DNA from: Thiomicrorhabdus sp965603495
Lineage (GTDB): Bacteria; Pseudomonadota; Gammaproteobacteria; Thiomicrospirales; Thiomicrospiraceae
Reading direction: 5' to 3'
Assembly (NCBI GenBank): GCA_965603495.1
Contig: CBFDDF010000002.1
Coordinates: forward strand, 199,554 to 263,553
DNA length: 64,000 nucleotides
The position numbers and the translations under genes are program-made. Shown here piece after piece: positions 1 to 8,379 of this stretch (its first letter is position 1; each line of letters opens with the position of its first letter). The notes under the pieces are model-generated. The model had not been told where the DNA came from. It saw nothing but the letters and a program-made list of their open reading frames with translations, and searched no databases.

Positions 1-563
1 CATTGAAGGAGTCTTCAAACGCAATCGCATCCTCAGCCGTCAGGTTCATTTGCTCCAAAGCCCAAATGTAGATATCAGGGGCTGGCTTTTTCGCTGGAAC
101 AATATCACCCGCAGCAATGACTTCAAACCAACTTTCTGAATCTGGCCCCAATGTATTGACCAATAGAGCCGTGACATTCTCTGGCGTAGTGGTCGTCACA
201 ACCGCCATACGCATACCTTCTGCTCTTGCTTCAGCAATTAGGCGTTCAACACCTGAACGCAAAGGGATTTTACCTTCAGCCATGAGATGCGTATAGAAAT
301 CTGTTTTCGATTTATGTAGACCCACGACAAAACCATCATAATCATCAGGCTTGATAAAGTCCGTATTAAACTTTTCTAGGTAATAACGGATACGCTCTTT
401 ACCACCAGTTACAGCTAATAGTTCACCATATAGCGCTTCATCCCAATTCCAGTCTAATCCTGCTGCTTCAAAAGCCATGTTAAATGCAGGACGATGTCCG
501 TCGCGCTCTGTATCCGCTAATGTGCCATCCACATCAAATAAAAGTGCTTGTAATATCGTCATC
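1..563 (-). CDS. cbbY: CbbY-type HAD phosphatase (partial, C-terminus cut by window edge)
   Basis: This is a haloacid-dehalogenase family hydrolase starting at the ATG at 563 and running off the left edge after about 187 residues. The N-terminus reads LLFDVDGTLADTE, giving the nucleophile Asp10 and acid/base Asp12. Motif II (VVTTTTPENV), the motif III lysine (AKKPAPDIY) and the motif IV acidic pair (FEDS) follow in order. The segments DWNWDEALYGELL and TGGKERIRYYLEKF match CbbY proteins closely. In photosynthetic bacteria CbbY removes phosphate from xylulose-1,5-bisphosphate, a misfire product that inhibits Rubisco. Its presence therefore suggests Calvin-cycle CO2 fixation, although no cbb genes are visible here. 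It is divergent from dksA. A generic sugar-phosphate phosphatase role cannot be excluded. Confidence 0.85.
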
Positions 564-874
564 TAATTTCTCTCTTTGTTTTGAAGATTAAACTGGGAAA
601 GGATTTTGCTTGATATGCAGATGAATTTCAAGACAAAAATAGTTTTTTGCCCAATATAGGCGTATGTTTTTTTACCCCGATTAGATAAAAACTCCTTGTT
701 GTCGCTAATTAAAACTGATATAAAAGGGGGATGCTTTAAACAAAAAAACACTTGTCCAAGCATTAGATTTTTCAAAAGAACAAATAAAAAAAACGTCATA
801 ATTTGAGTTAAAATAATAATTGTAGAGCGTGTACATGATTTAGAATGCGTCGAATATGTACTAGGAGAGATAAC
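564..874. other. Divergent intergenic region between cbbY and dksA
   Basis: This is 311 bases of A/T-rich DNA holding the promoters of two divergent genes. No convincing coding frame is present: the open frame on the minus strand at 563-964 runs antisense into dksA and has low-complexity composition. A weak sigma-70-like candidate for dksA is TTGTAG (821) with TAGAAT (842) at a short 15-base spacing, so I do not assign it firmly. Confidence 0.4.
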
Positions 875-1303
875 ATGGAAGAAACAATGGATTTTATTGA
901 AAACTACCCGGCCTATAAGCCTTCTAAAGACGAAGAGTATATGAGCCCTGCGATGCTGGAGCACTTCAAACAGAAGTTAAACACGTGGAAGACTCAGTTA
1001 ATCGAAGAAGCAAGCAGTACGGTTTCTCACCTGCAAAAGGACTCTGATACGCCTGCTGACCCAAGCGATCGCGCTTCTCAAGAAGAAGAATTTGCTTTAG
1101 TGCTTCGTACCCGTGATCGTGAACGTAAACTCATCGATAAGATTGATAAATCTTTAAATGACATCCAAAGTGGTGACTTCGGTTACTGCAGAATGAGTGG
1201 TGACGAAATTGGCTTAGCTAGAATGGAAGCCCGCCCTACTGCAACCTTGACTGTTGAAATGAAACGCAAGCAAGAAATTCGTGAAAAACAAGGTATTGCT
1301 TAA
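875..1303 (+). CDS. dksA: DksA-family RNA polymerase-binding transcription factor with degenerate zinc finger
   Basis: DksA binds the secondary channel of RNA polymerase and acts with ppGpp on rRNA, ribosomal protein and amino-acid promoters. The coiled-coil tip motif is intact (DPSDRASQEEE, residues about 62-72), as are the following RDRERKLIDKIDKSL and the EARPTA segment. The C-terminal zinc finger is not: of the four cysteines expected, only Cys105 (FGYCRMSG) remains. The other three positions are Ser108, Thr126 and Met129. The start is set at 875 because AGGAGAGA (863-870) lies at proper spacing; a longer frame from 845 has no such site. The length is 142 residues, like the E. coli protein at about 150. 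It resembles the zinc-independent DksA2 type of Pseudomonas. Whether a second, zinc-binding DksA exists elsewhere cannot be seen. Confidence 0.93.
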   Translation: MEETMDFIENYPAYKPSKDEEYMSPAMLEHFKQKLNTWKTQLIEEASSTVSHLQKDSDTPADPSDRASQEEEFALVLRTRDRERKLIDKIDKSLNDIQSGDFGYCRMSGDEIGLARMEARPTATLTVEMKRKQEIREKQGIA

Positions 1304-1407
1304 ATAGAAATCCTAAAAGCGGTTTTTGCTAAGGCTTAGCTTAGCAACATGGACGCAATCGCTTTATGTAGTTTATTTTATGCGTTTTAGTTATTCAGAA
1401 AGACCAT

Positions 1408-1440
1408 TAAAATCAGGTATGATTTAAACACCTGATTTTA
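1408..1440 (+). terminator. Terminator-like hairpin downstream of dksA
   Basis: An 11-bp perfect stem (TAAAATCAGGT pairing with ACCTGATTTTA) encloses an 11-base loop, and the second arm ends in a short T run. It lies about 100 bases after the dksA stop and before the next gene. The stem is only moderately G+C rich, so termination would be of medium strength. Confidence 0.5.
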
Positions 1441-1545
1441 GCATCCCTTTCTTGCCACACAACTAACTACCCCAATCCCACTCGCTGTTTAGCACTTTTT
1501 CCTGTGTCTCAAGACCCACCCACTAAGTAGAAGGCTTGATTAGAT

Positions 1546-3144
1546 TTGACTGCCGACGAACTCATTAATGCACTGTGCTTACCACAAAGTTACGCTCACC
1601 CAGTTGAAGTCATTACGACTATAGAAACCCACATCTCAATTGTTTTTCTAACAGGTCCTTATGCCTATAAACTCAAGAAAAATGTCGATTTCGGCTTTTT
1701 AGACTTCAGCAGCATCGAAAAGCGAAAAAAATTCTGTGAGCTTGAACTTAAACTTAATAAACGCTACGCTCCGCAACTGTATCTGGATGTTATTGCGATT
1801 TATTTAGATGAAAACAACCAAGTAACACTTGAGCCTGCTAAGGCAAATTCCGCTCCAATCGACTATTTAGTTAAGATGAATCAATTTGATCCGAATCAGG
1901 TACTGGGTAGACTGCTACAAAACCACGATTTAAGCCACCCACAAATTGAAGCACTGGCATTTCAAATTTCAGATTTCCATCTTAACGCAGAGATTGTGGA
2001 ATCCAATAGTTTATTGGGCGAGCCTGAAACTATCCTACAACCCATGCTAGATAATTTTCCAACCCTCTATGAGGCTTTGGGCAATACCCACAAACAACCC
2101 TTAGACCAATTGCACGAATGGACTTTGCAGCAGTTTGATGAATTACAAGATTTCATTAAACAACGAAAACGGGATGGTTATGTAAGAGCCTGCCATGGTG
2201 ACCTACACATCGACAATATCACGCTGATCAAGGGTCAACCTGTGTTATTTGATGGCATTGAATTTAATGAAAACTTTCGTTGGATTGATGTCATTAGCGA
2301 CCTGGCGTTTTTGTTAATTGATTTAGATTTTAGAAAAAAACCGCAACTCAATAGAATGATTTTATCCCTCTATTTAAGTCGAACAAATGACTTTAGGGCA
2401 TTGAAATTACTGTCTTTCTATCAAGCGTATCGCGCATTAGTCCGTGCAAAAATAACTGCATTAAGGGCTGCTCAACTGCCACCCAACAGCCTAGATCATC
2501 AATTATTAATGCAGAAGACCACTGATTACGTCACGCTCGCTAATGGCTATACACAACACAACTCAAAACCTAAACTCATTCTCTTGCAAGGCGTCTCAGG
2601 CTCTGGCAAAAGTCATCTTGCGAATGCCTTATTAACACTGATAGATGCCATTGTCATTAGTTCAGATAGAACTCGTAAACAACTGTATGGCATAACACCA
2701 CTTCATCGTGTTTCTGAGAGTGAAAAAGCAGAATTGTATGCGCCTTCAATGAGTCAAAAAACCTATCAAGCACTTTTGAATCAAAGTCGAGATATCCTTT
2801 CTCAAGGAAAGAATGTCATTGTCGATGCAACCTTCTTAACAAAGAACCATCAACAGCCTTTTACAAAATTAGCAGAAGAACTGGGTTGTCCCTCTTATCT
2901 GATTTATATTGAATCCTCAGCAGAAACGGCCACACAGGCAATCCAAATCCGCCGACAGTTAAATGACAACCTTTCCGATGCTGATATTAGTGTCATGCAG
3001 CATCAGTTAAGGGTTATTGAACCACCTACATTAGCTCAACCGGCCAAGTCGACTCAAAGTAGCCTAAAATTAAATGCCAAATTACTTCGCGAGTTTTTTC
3101 CGACTGAAATGATTCAAGAATTTCTAAATCTGCCGATAGATTAA
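1546..3144 (+). CDS. Bifunctional aminoglycoside-phosphotransferase-like / P-loop ATPase fusion protein
   Basis: This is a two-domain protein of 532 residues with a TTG start (AGAAGG lies about 10 bases upstream). The N-terminal half resembles the COG2187 phosphotransferase family. It has YAYKLKKNVDFGFLDFS (the lysine may contact ATP), a Brenner-type catalytic motif CHGDLHIDNI near residue 217 and a metal-site segment LFDGIEFNE about 20 residues later. The C-terminal half is a P-loop kinase-like domain with Walker A GVSGSGKSH near residue 349, followed by ISSDRTRKQLYG and NVIVDATFL, similar to zeta-toxin/gluconate-kinase-type P-loop proteins. Such fusions are widespread in proteobacteria and usually annotated only as AAA-family ATPase. 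The substrate is unknown and there is no evidence of antibiotic resistance. It stands alone between dksA and two unknown genes. Confidence 0.8.
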   Translation: MTADELINALCLPQSYAHPVEVITTIETHISIVFLTGPYAYKLKKNVDFGFLDFSSIEKRKKFCELELKLNKRYAPQLYLDVIAIYLDENNQVTLEPAKANSAPIDYLVKMNQFDPNQVLGRLLQNHDLSHPQIEALAFQISDFHLNAEIVESNSLLGEPETILQPMLDNFPTLYEALGNTHKQPLDQLHEWTLQQFDELQDFIKQRKRDGYVRACHGDLHIDNITLIKGQPVLFDGIEFNENFRWIDVISDLAFLLIDLDFRKKPQLNRMILSLYLSRTNDFRALKLLSFYQAYRALVRAKITALRAAQLPPNSLDHQLLMQKTTDYVTLANGYTQHNSKPKLILLQGVSGSGKSHLANALLTLIDAIVISSDRTRKQLYGITPLHRVSESEKAELYAPSMSQKTYQALLNQSRDILSQGKNVIVDATFLTKNHQQPFTKLAEELGCPSYLIYIESSAETATQAIQIRRQLNDNLSDADISVMQHQLRVIEPPTLAQPAKSTQSSLKLNAKLLREFFPTEMIQEFLNLPID

Positions 3145-3231
3145 TTAAGAAATCTTTTTACCAAATTTTCAAACGGGCTTTCTCCCCAAATAACTTTGGT
3201 ATCAAGCAAGTAATTAAGGCGTTATCACTCA

Positions 3232-3900
3232 ATGAACTCGCAGACTCCCTATCTAAAATTATCTGTTAAATTAGTTAAACTGGCGTATTTATCAATACTG
3301 CCATCCATACTGATGCGACTCGTTACTCGCCTAACGCTTTCAAGTTTCATTCTGATAGCCCCAAATTTTGCAGTCCAAGCTGCTGAGATGCCTATAAAGC
3401 CAGTTAGTGAAGTGGATTTTTTAGGCCTTGATTTAATTAAGGCTGATTTAAACACTGTGCGTAGTCACCTCTGGGATATTGGCGGATTTTTGCAAGCCAA
3501 AACCACCGTTAAACAACGTAATATTGATAAGTTTTTCCCTTGGTCCAATCTTCGTGACAGTTATTATGTGCAGTTCCGCTACAACCACGCGGGGAAGATT
3601 ACCTCAGTCAAGCGCTTGTATCGCCCTTATTCTCAAGAGAGTGCCCATCCAAACAATGAAATCAAAACCAAAGACATTGCGCTACAGTTAATTAAAGAAG
3701 TCGGTCAACCGACCTCTGTGACTAGGAAAGGTTGGGGAGGTAGTCTCAAATACTCGGCTTATACTTGGCAAGATGATAAGGTCACTATAAAAGTAGATCG
3801 AGAAGGCAGTACTAAATTAGGCAATGTTTTTATTGAGTACATCATCGATATTAACGACCCTTTTGAGGTCAACAAAGAAGATAAAGCAGGACAGGTTTAA
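3232..3900 (+). CDS. Exported protein of unknown function
   Basis: I do not recognise this family. The 222-residue frame has a Sec signal peptide, best read from Met28 (ATG at 3313): RLVTRLTLSSFILIAPNF ending in the signal-peptidase I site VQAAE. The true start may therefore be 3313 rather than 3232; neither has a clear Shine-Dalgarno site. The mature part of about 170 residues is globular and rich in aromatic and charged residues (FPWSNLRDSYYVQFRYN, KGWGGSLKYSAYTWQDDK) and has no cysteines. Its alternating hydrophobic pattern suggests beta strands, like small periplasmic BLIP- or SmpA-like folds, but that is a guess. Its stop overlaps the start of the next small gene, so the two are probably co-translated. 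Confidence 0.6.
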   Translation: MNSQTPYLKLSVKLVKLAYLSILPSILMRLVTRLTLSSFILIAPNFAVQAAEMPIKPVSEVDFLGLDLIKADLNTVRSHLWDIGGFLQAKTTVKQRNIDKFFPWSNLRDSYYVQFRYNHAGKITSVKRLYRPYSQESAHPNNEIKTKDIALQLIKEVGQPTSVTRKGWGGSLKYSAYTWQDDKVTIKVDREGSTKLGNVFIEYIIDINDPFEVNKEDKAGQV

Positions 3901-4154
3901 TGGATATCTCAGCGAACTCTGCTTCTCAAATAGCGACACAAGGCATTCAGTCAGGATTTCAAAGACTTGCGGACAATACTCAAAGAATCATTCAGCCAGT
4001 CAACCCGCAGCAAAGCCAAGCTCAGACATCATCAACTAGCTTAGAAGCGAGCCTGATTGATAACCAACAAATTGCAACTCAAATTCAAGGGCTTGCCAAG
4101 GTCTTAAAAACCGAAGACGCTCTCCTCGGAAAACTTTTTGAAGATTGGGCTTAA
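3900..4154 (+). CDS. Small protein with flagellar-rod-like N-terminus, function unknown
   Basis: This 84-residue protein has a start codon that overlaps the preceding stop (TAATG), indicating translational coupling. The N-terminal segment SQIATQGIQSGFQRLADNTQ recalls the heptad-like N-terminal helix of flagellar rod/hook proteins (typically ATGLQAAQ...VIANNIAN). The C-terminal half (IATQIQGLAKVLKTEDALLGKL) is also predicted helical. There is no signal peptide or transmembrane segment and no flagellar gene nearby. Small proteins of this kind occur in flagellated gammaproteobacteria as orphans. The flagellar resemblance is an inference from pattern only. Confidence 0.6.
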   Translation: MDISANSASQIATQGIQSGFQRLADNTQRIIQPVNPQQSQAQTSSTSLEASLIDNQQIATQIQGLAKVLKTEDALLGKLFEDWA

Positions 4155-4208
4155 GCACTTAAACCAAGCAATTACGTCCAAGAACCTAACCTCTTTTGAA
4201 ATCTACTG

Positions 4209-4865
4209 TTAAGTCTTTTTGACGTTTTTAACAAAAGCCTTAATCATCGGCCAAGCTTCCTCCAAATGCTGAAAGGCATGATCCCCCTCTTTAAAAATAT
4301 GTACAACAGATACGGTACTCGATTCTGCTTGATATTTTCCTAACGCGAAAGGTAAATCTATCACCTCATCGCCTTCATCCAATAACAACATCGATGGAAT
4401 TGTGTTATCTAAAACAGCACAATCAAAACACTCTAACTGTTGAATATAGACTTCATCAATAATGAATTTCTCGCCCGTATTCGGGTTACTGCTCGCACCT
4501 AAGTTCTGCATAAAAATCGACTTGGGATTTAAAGCGGGGTTAATCATAATATAGGTTAACTTATACTTCTGTCCTAAAAACTGCGCGTAGTAGCCTCCCA
4601 TAGAGGATCCCATAAGAACAATGGGTTGTTGTTTTTGGGTCAACAGGTCTTGTAACAAGGTTTCTATTTTTTGAACACTCTCAACAGGGCTAGAAATTGG
4701 GTACGTCAGCGTAATGATTTCTTTGAAAATGGGATTTGATAACGGTTCTGAAGCTTGCTGTGTTGGACTGTTTTCCGTTTGAACTTGTTGGACAAGCCAA
4801 CGCCCCTTCTGACTGTTTGCACTGCTTAAAAAGCCATGTAGATATACGCATATAACGGATTGCAT
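4209..4865 (-). CDS. YqiA/YcfP-family alpha/beta-hydrolase (putative esterase)
   Basis: This is a compact alpha/beta-hydrolase of 218 residues in the UPF0227/YqiA group. Visible motifs are the oxyanion-loop segment YLHGFLSS at the N-terminus, the nucleophile elbow GSSMGGYYA (Ser near residue 90), an acid segment LLLDEGDEVID and the catalytic His in EGDHAFQHLEE. The start is set at Met 4865 (MQSVICVYLHGF); a longer frame to 5003 would overlap recJ and adds nonconserved sequence. The start codons of this gene and recJ are only 17 bases apart on opposite strands. YqiA of E. coli acts on short acyl esters in vitro; the physiological substrate here is unknown. Confidence 0.82.
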   Translation of the reverse strand: MQSVICVYLHGFLSSANSQKGRWLVQQVQTENSPTQQASEPLSNPIFKEIITLTYPISSPVESVQKIETLLQDLLTQKQQPIVLMGSSMGGYYAQFLGQKYKLTYIMINPALNPKSIFMQNLGASSNPNTGEKFIIDEVYIQQLECFDCAVLDNTIPSMLLLDEGDEVIDLPFALGKYQAESSTVSVVHIFKEGDHAFQHLEEAWPMIKAFVKNVKKT

Positions 4866-4882
4866 TCTGTTAAAATCCCTTG

Positions 4883-6643
4883 ATGATAAAAACACCGAAA
4901 ATAGTACAACGCCCTGTAAATCCAACCGTTTATGAAGCGGCAAAATCACTAGGTTTATCTGATTTGCAAGCCCAACTGGTCGCAAATCGAACCGATGATA
5001 CAACAGATTTAGAGAAAATTGTTTTTCCTAAATTAAAACACATCCAACATCCTCGCGCTTTAAAAAACTCAGAAGCAGCAGCCCGCCTTATCGCACAAGC
5101 GATTCAAGAGGATGGCGTGATTGTTTTGGCCACCGATTATGATACCGATGGCGTGACCTCAGCGTGGGTTGCTAAAACCGCATTGGTAAACTATTTTGGT
5201 GTACCTGAATCACGCGTTGTGCACATTATCGGTGAGCGTAAGTCAGGTTACGGCATTACGGATGAAGTTGTTGAACGAATTTTAGATATTCCTAAACCCA
5301 TCGCCTTAGTCATATCGGCTGACCAAGGCTCTAGTGATGAACTTAGAATTGCCCGTTTAAAGGCATCCGGCGTCAAGGTTTGCGTAACCGACCACCATCA
5401 AATGCCACTTGAAGGGCCGCCGAAAAGTGCCACCATCACCGTCAATCCCCAACAAGCGGGCTGTGAGTATGATAAAACCGTTGCCGGTTGTTATGTCATC
5501 TTTATTGTCATGTCTCAAGTCAGACAAGCCCTTATCGATGCCGGCCATTTGCCAGCTGATAGTGTCTCTTTAAAAGCCCTAGCTTTAAATGTGGCTCTAG
5601 GGACCGTTGCCGACAGTGTCAGCCTTAAAAGCCCCAATAACCGCGCTATCGTTCAATCTGGTTTACAGTTTATTAATCAATTTCAATCCCCTGCTTGGCA
5701 GGCGATGCGGCTTTTGAATGATAATCAAGGGCAGCCTTATGATGCAGAGTTTCTAGGATTTCAAGTCGCGACACGCATCAATGCCGCCAGCCGTGTGAGT
5801 GATGTCACCACTGCATTTCATTTCTTAACAGCACCGACTGCACAACAAGCCCAAGTCTATCTCGATCAACTGGATTCAGACAACGTTAATCGCCGTGCCC
5901 AGCAAGAAGGCATGCTGCAACAAGCTAAACAAATTGCCGAATCTTTGTATCATCCTGAAAAATATACCATGACGGTTAGAATGCAAGGTAATGCCGGCAT
6001 TCAAGGGATTATTGCTTCACGTATTGGCGAACAATATGGCTTACCAACCATTGCGATGACCGATTTGGAAGATGGCTTTATCGCTGGCAGTGGTCGCGGC
6101 ATTGTTCCGAGCATTGATTTAAGAGATGCTTTTCAATGGATGTCAGAACAACATGCCGGTCTGTTTGTCTCAATGGGTGGTCATGCTGGTGCAGCAGGTT
6201 GCATGATTCCTGTTGAAAATTTTGAGGTGTTTACTGAGCTGTTTGAACAAGCGATTAAAGACCAGTTAGGCGATGAAGCCCCTACCCCGATAATTGAAAC
6301 CGATGGTCCCTTACAAGGTTGGCAACTAACACCTGCCCTAATTGAGGAATTAAAAGCATTAGAACCTTATGGTAGAGAATGGCCTAAACCTTTGTTTTCT
6401 GGTCGTTTTACGGTTAGTGAAGTCAAAGCCGTGGGTCAAGCCAAAACACATATTTCATTCAAGTTAGTCACCGATGATAATAAGCGGATTACGGCAATTT
6501 ACTTCAATGCTAAAGAATCTGACTTGGATTTAGACCCTTTTTCAAAAGGCGATTTAATTGAGTGTGTTTATCAACCTAGTTTGAACACCTACTATGGCAG
6601 AACCTCATTACAATTAAGAATAGTAACTGCTCAGCGCATTTAA
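4883..6643 (+). CDS. recJ: Single-stranded-DNA-specific exonuclease RecJ
   Basis: This DHH-superfamily 5'-3' exonuclease of 586 residues degrades single-stranded DNA in recombination and mismatch repair. Metal-ligand motifs are ATDYDTDGVTSA (near residue 85), VISADQGSSDE (near 140) and the DHH motif VCVTDHHQMP (near 170). The DHHA1 domain carries the substrate-binding motif MGGHAGAAGCMI near residue 432, followed by an OB-like C-terminal domain. The start is the ATG at 4883; a TTG three bases earlier is also in frame. Some motifs are less canonical than in E. coli (YDTDG for FDADG), so it is a somewhat divergent member. It converges on thrC. Confidence 0.93.
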   Translation: MIKTPKIVQRPVNPTVYEAAKSLGLSDLQAQLVANRTDDTTDLEKIVFPKLKHIQHPRALKNSEAAARLIAQAIQEDGVIVLATDYDTDGVTSAWVAKTALVNYFGVPESRVVHIIGERKSGYGITDEVVERILDIPKPIALVISADQGSSDELRIARLKASGVKVCVTDHHQMPLEGPPKSATITVNPQQAGCEYDKTVAGCYVIFIVMSQVRQALIDAGHLPADSVSLKALALNVALGTVADSVSLKSPNNRAIVQSGLQFINQFQSPAWQAMRLLNDNQGQPYDAEFLGFQVATRINAASRVSDVTTAFHFLTAPTAQQAQVYLDQLDSDNVNRRAQQEGMLQQAKQIAESLYHPEKYTMTVRMQGNAGIQGIIASRIGEQYGLPTIAMTDLEDGFIAGSGRGIVPSIDLRDAFQWMSEQHAGLFVSMGGHAGAAGCMIPVENFEVFTELFEQAIKDQLGDEAPTPIIETDGPLQGWQLTPALIEELKALEPYGREWPKPLFSGRFTVSEVKAVGQAKTHISFKLVTDDNKRITAIYFNAKESDLDLDPFSKGDLIECVYQPSLNTYYGRTSLQLRIVTAQRI

Positions 6644-6711
6644 TGAAATGGTTTCGCGGGCAAAACCAGTGTGAATATTAAAGCGCTTTTGAAGACCCCA
6701 GAAACAAAATA

Positions 6712-6723
6712 ACCAAGCCTGGT
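6712..6723. repeat. Scattered palindrome, one-mismatch copy (ACCAAGCCTGGT)
   Basis: Left arm of the recJ-thrC terminator. Confidence 0.7.
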
Positions 6724-6736
6724 CAGATTAACTTTG

Positions 6737-6748
6737 ACCAGGCCTGGT
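6737..6748. repeat. Scattered palindrome ACCAGGCCTGGT, exact
   Basis: Right arm of the recJ-thrC terminator, intergenic. Confidence 0.95.
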
Positions 6749-6798
6749 TGTTTTAAAATGCCAATATCACTCAATAATAGGATCTAAAAATCGGGGAT

Positions 6799-8277
6799 TT
6801 AAGCATTTAAGAAGCTTAAAATCTCTTTCTCAATATCCTGTTTATCAATCACGGTTTTCTGAGCTATCTCTTTAGAGAACAAGTCAGAAATTTGTGAAGG
6901 AATCTTCACATTAGCTTTCTCGGCAATAATTGCTAATGCTTCACGGTCATGTTTAACGACTTTTCCTGTTAAGGTGCTGGCAATCACTGGAGAGAACTTA
7001 GTCCACTCTGCCGTTGAATAAGCGATGGTTTTAATCGACTTATCTGCTCTACAGGTGTCATAAGCTTTAAAACAGGTCGCGGTGTGCGGACACATTAAGT
7101 AACCTACCTCAAACGCCTGTTTAATATAATCCAGACCTTCTTGATCAGTACAAAAGTCTGCCGCAAAAATCGTTTGCACTTTTGCTAATTCAGCCGCACT
7201 TAACTCATAAAATTTATCATTGTCTAATTGCAACATCAGCTCTTTGGTTCTTTCAGCACCCAAAAGATCAAACAAGATACGTTCAATATTGGATGACTTA
7301 AGAATATCCATTGCCGGTGATGTGGTTGGAATGACCGAAACATTACGTAAGTCATATTTACCCGTAGTAATGAATTTAGTTAAAACATTGTTATTATTCG
7401 ATGCAATATGAATCTGTTTAACCGGCAAGCCCATTTTATAAGCGTAGTAGCCACCTAATGCATTACCAAAGTTTCCGCTAGGTACATTTAGATAGACTTG
7501 ATCGCCCATAGCAATCGCTTGCTGACGAACCAACTCTAAATAGCTGTAGATGTGATAAATCGTCTGGAAAATAATACGTCCGAAATTGACCGAATTTGCA
7601 GCAGATAAAGAAATATCTTTTTCTTGTAAGGTTTTAGCAAAAGCCTCAGAGGTTAACAAATGCTTGAGCGCACTTTGTGCATCATCAAAATCGCCATGAA
7701 TACCAATCACTTTTAAGTTTTTAGCATCTTCAGTGACCATCTGTAGACGTTGCACATCCGAAGTGCCGCCGTCTGGATACAAACAAACCACTTGCACGTT
7801 GTCACGGTTTTTAAAGGTTTCTAATGCGGCTGGCCCCGTATCTCCGCTGGTAGCGGCAAGAATTAAATATTTTTCATTACGCTCTTGAGCAACGGCAGAT
7901 AAAACCTTACCAAACGGCTGTAACGCCATGTCCTTAAAGGCACGTGTTGGGCCGTGATAAAGCTCACTGACATATAAGTCATCATAAACCTTAACCACCG
8001 GAACAGGATTGCTTGGATCATCAAAATTGTCATATAGACTCAGGGCATCATCAATCACTGATTCAGCAATATCCACTTCAAAGAGGGCCAAAACATCTTT
8101 AGCGAGTTTTTTATAGCCAGAATTCACATGGCTTGTAAAAAATCCTTCATCAAATTGCGGCAAACGCTCTGGTGAATAAACCCCACCAAAAGAGGACATC
8201 GGACTTAGGATTGCTTGTGAAAAAGTAATCGAAGTGGGTTTTTGGCCATCATTGCCGCGCGTTTCAATAAAATTCAT
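6799..8277 (-). CDS. thrC: Threonine synthase
   Basis: This pyridoxal-phosphate enzyme of 492 residues converts O-phospho-L-homoserine to threonine. The PLP-lysine motif is seen in YHGPTRAFKDMALQPFG (near residue 115). The phosphate-binding glycine-rich stretch is AATSGDTGPAALE. The C-terminal region ends in the helical segment typical of the long (about 480-residue) class. It sits downstream of hom and the RpfE-type gene in the same direction, so the window carries both committed steps of threonine synthesis. Start ATG at 8277. Confidence 0.96.
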   Translation of the reverse strand: MNFIETRGNDGQKPTSITFSQAILSPMSSFGGVYSPERLPQFDEGFFTSHVNSGYKKLAKDVLALFEVDIAESVIDDALSLYDNFDDPSNPVPVVKVYDDLYVSELYHGPTRAFKDMALQPFGKVLSAVAQERNEKYLILAATSGDTGPAALETFKNRDNVQVVCLYPDGGTSDVQRLQMVTEDAKNLKVIGIHGDFDDAQSALKHLLTSEAFAKTLQEKDISLSAANSVNFGRIIFQTIYHIYSYLELVRQQAIAMGDQVYLNVPSGNFGNALGGYYAYKMGLPVKQIHIASNNNNVLTKFITTGKYDLRNVSVIPTTSPAMDILKSSNIERILFDLLGAERTKELMLQLDNDKFYELSAAELAKVQTIFAADFCTDQEGLDYIKQAFEVGYLMCPHTATCFKAYDTCRADKSIKTIAYSTAEWTKFSPVIASTLTGKVVKHDREALAIIAEKANVKIPSQISDLFSKEIAQKTVIDKQDIEKEILSFLNA

Positions 8278-8379
8278 GGTGAACCTGTCTGTTAAAAAGT
8301 TTGATGTATCTAAATAATCTGCAAATTATACAGAAATATTATGCTCTTTTAGTCTTCAATTGATTGAATTATCCCCACG

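Larger units (their letters stand above)
6711..6755. terminator. Bidirectional terminator built from two copies of the ACCAGGCCTGGT palindrome
   Basis: An arm AACCAAGCCTGGTCA (6711-6725) pairs with TGACCAGGCCTGGTT (6735-6749) with one mismatch across a 9-base loop, and GTTTT follows. It lies between the convergent genes recJ and thrC and could serve both. The right arm contains an exact copy of the genome-scattered 12-bp palindrome (6737-6748) and the left arm a one-mismatch copy (6712-6723). Confidence 0.75.

Noticed and set aside
845..874. Longer N-terminus for DksA
   Set aside because: The extra ten residues are not family-like and the strong AGGAGAGA site serves the ATG at 875.
563..964. 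133-residue open frame antisense to the dksA start
   Set aside because: Low-complexity hydrophobic composition, overlaps dksA and has no ribosome-binding site.
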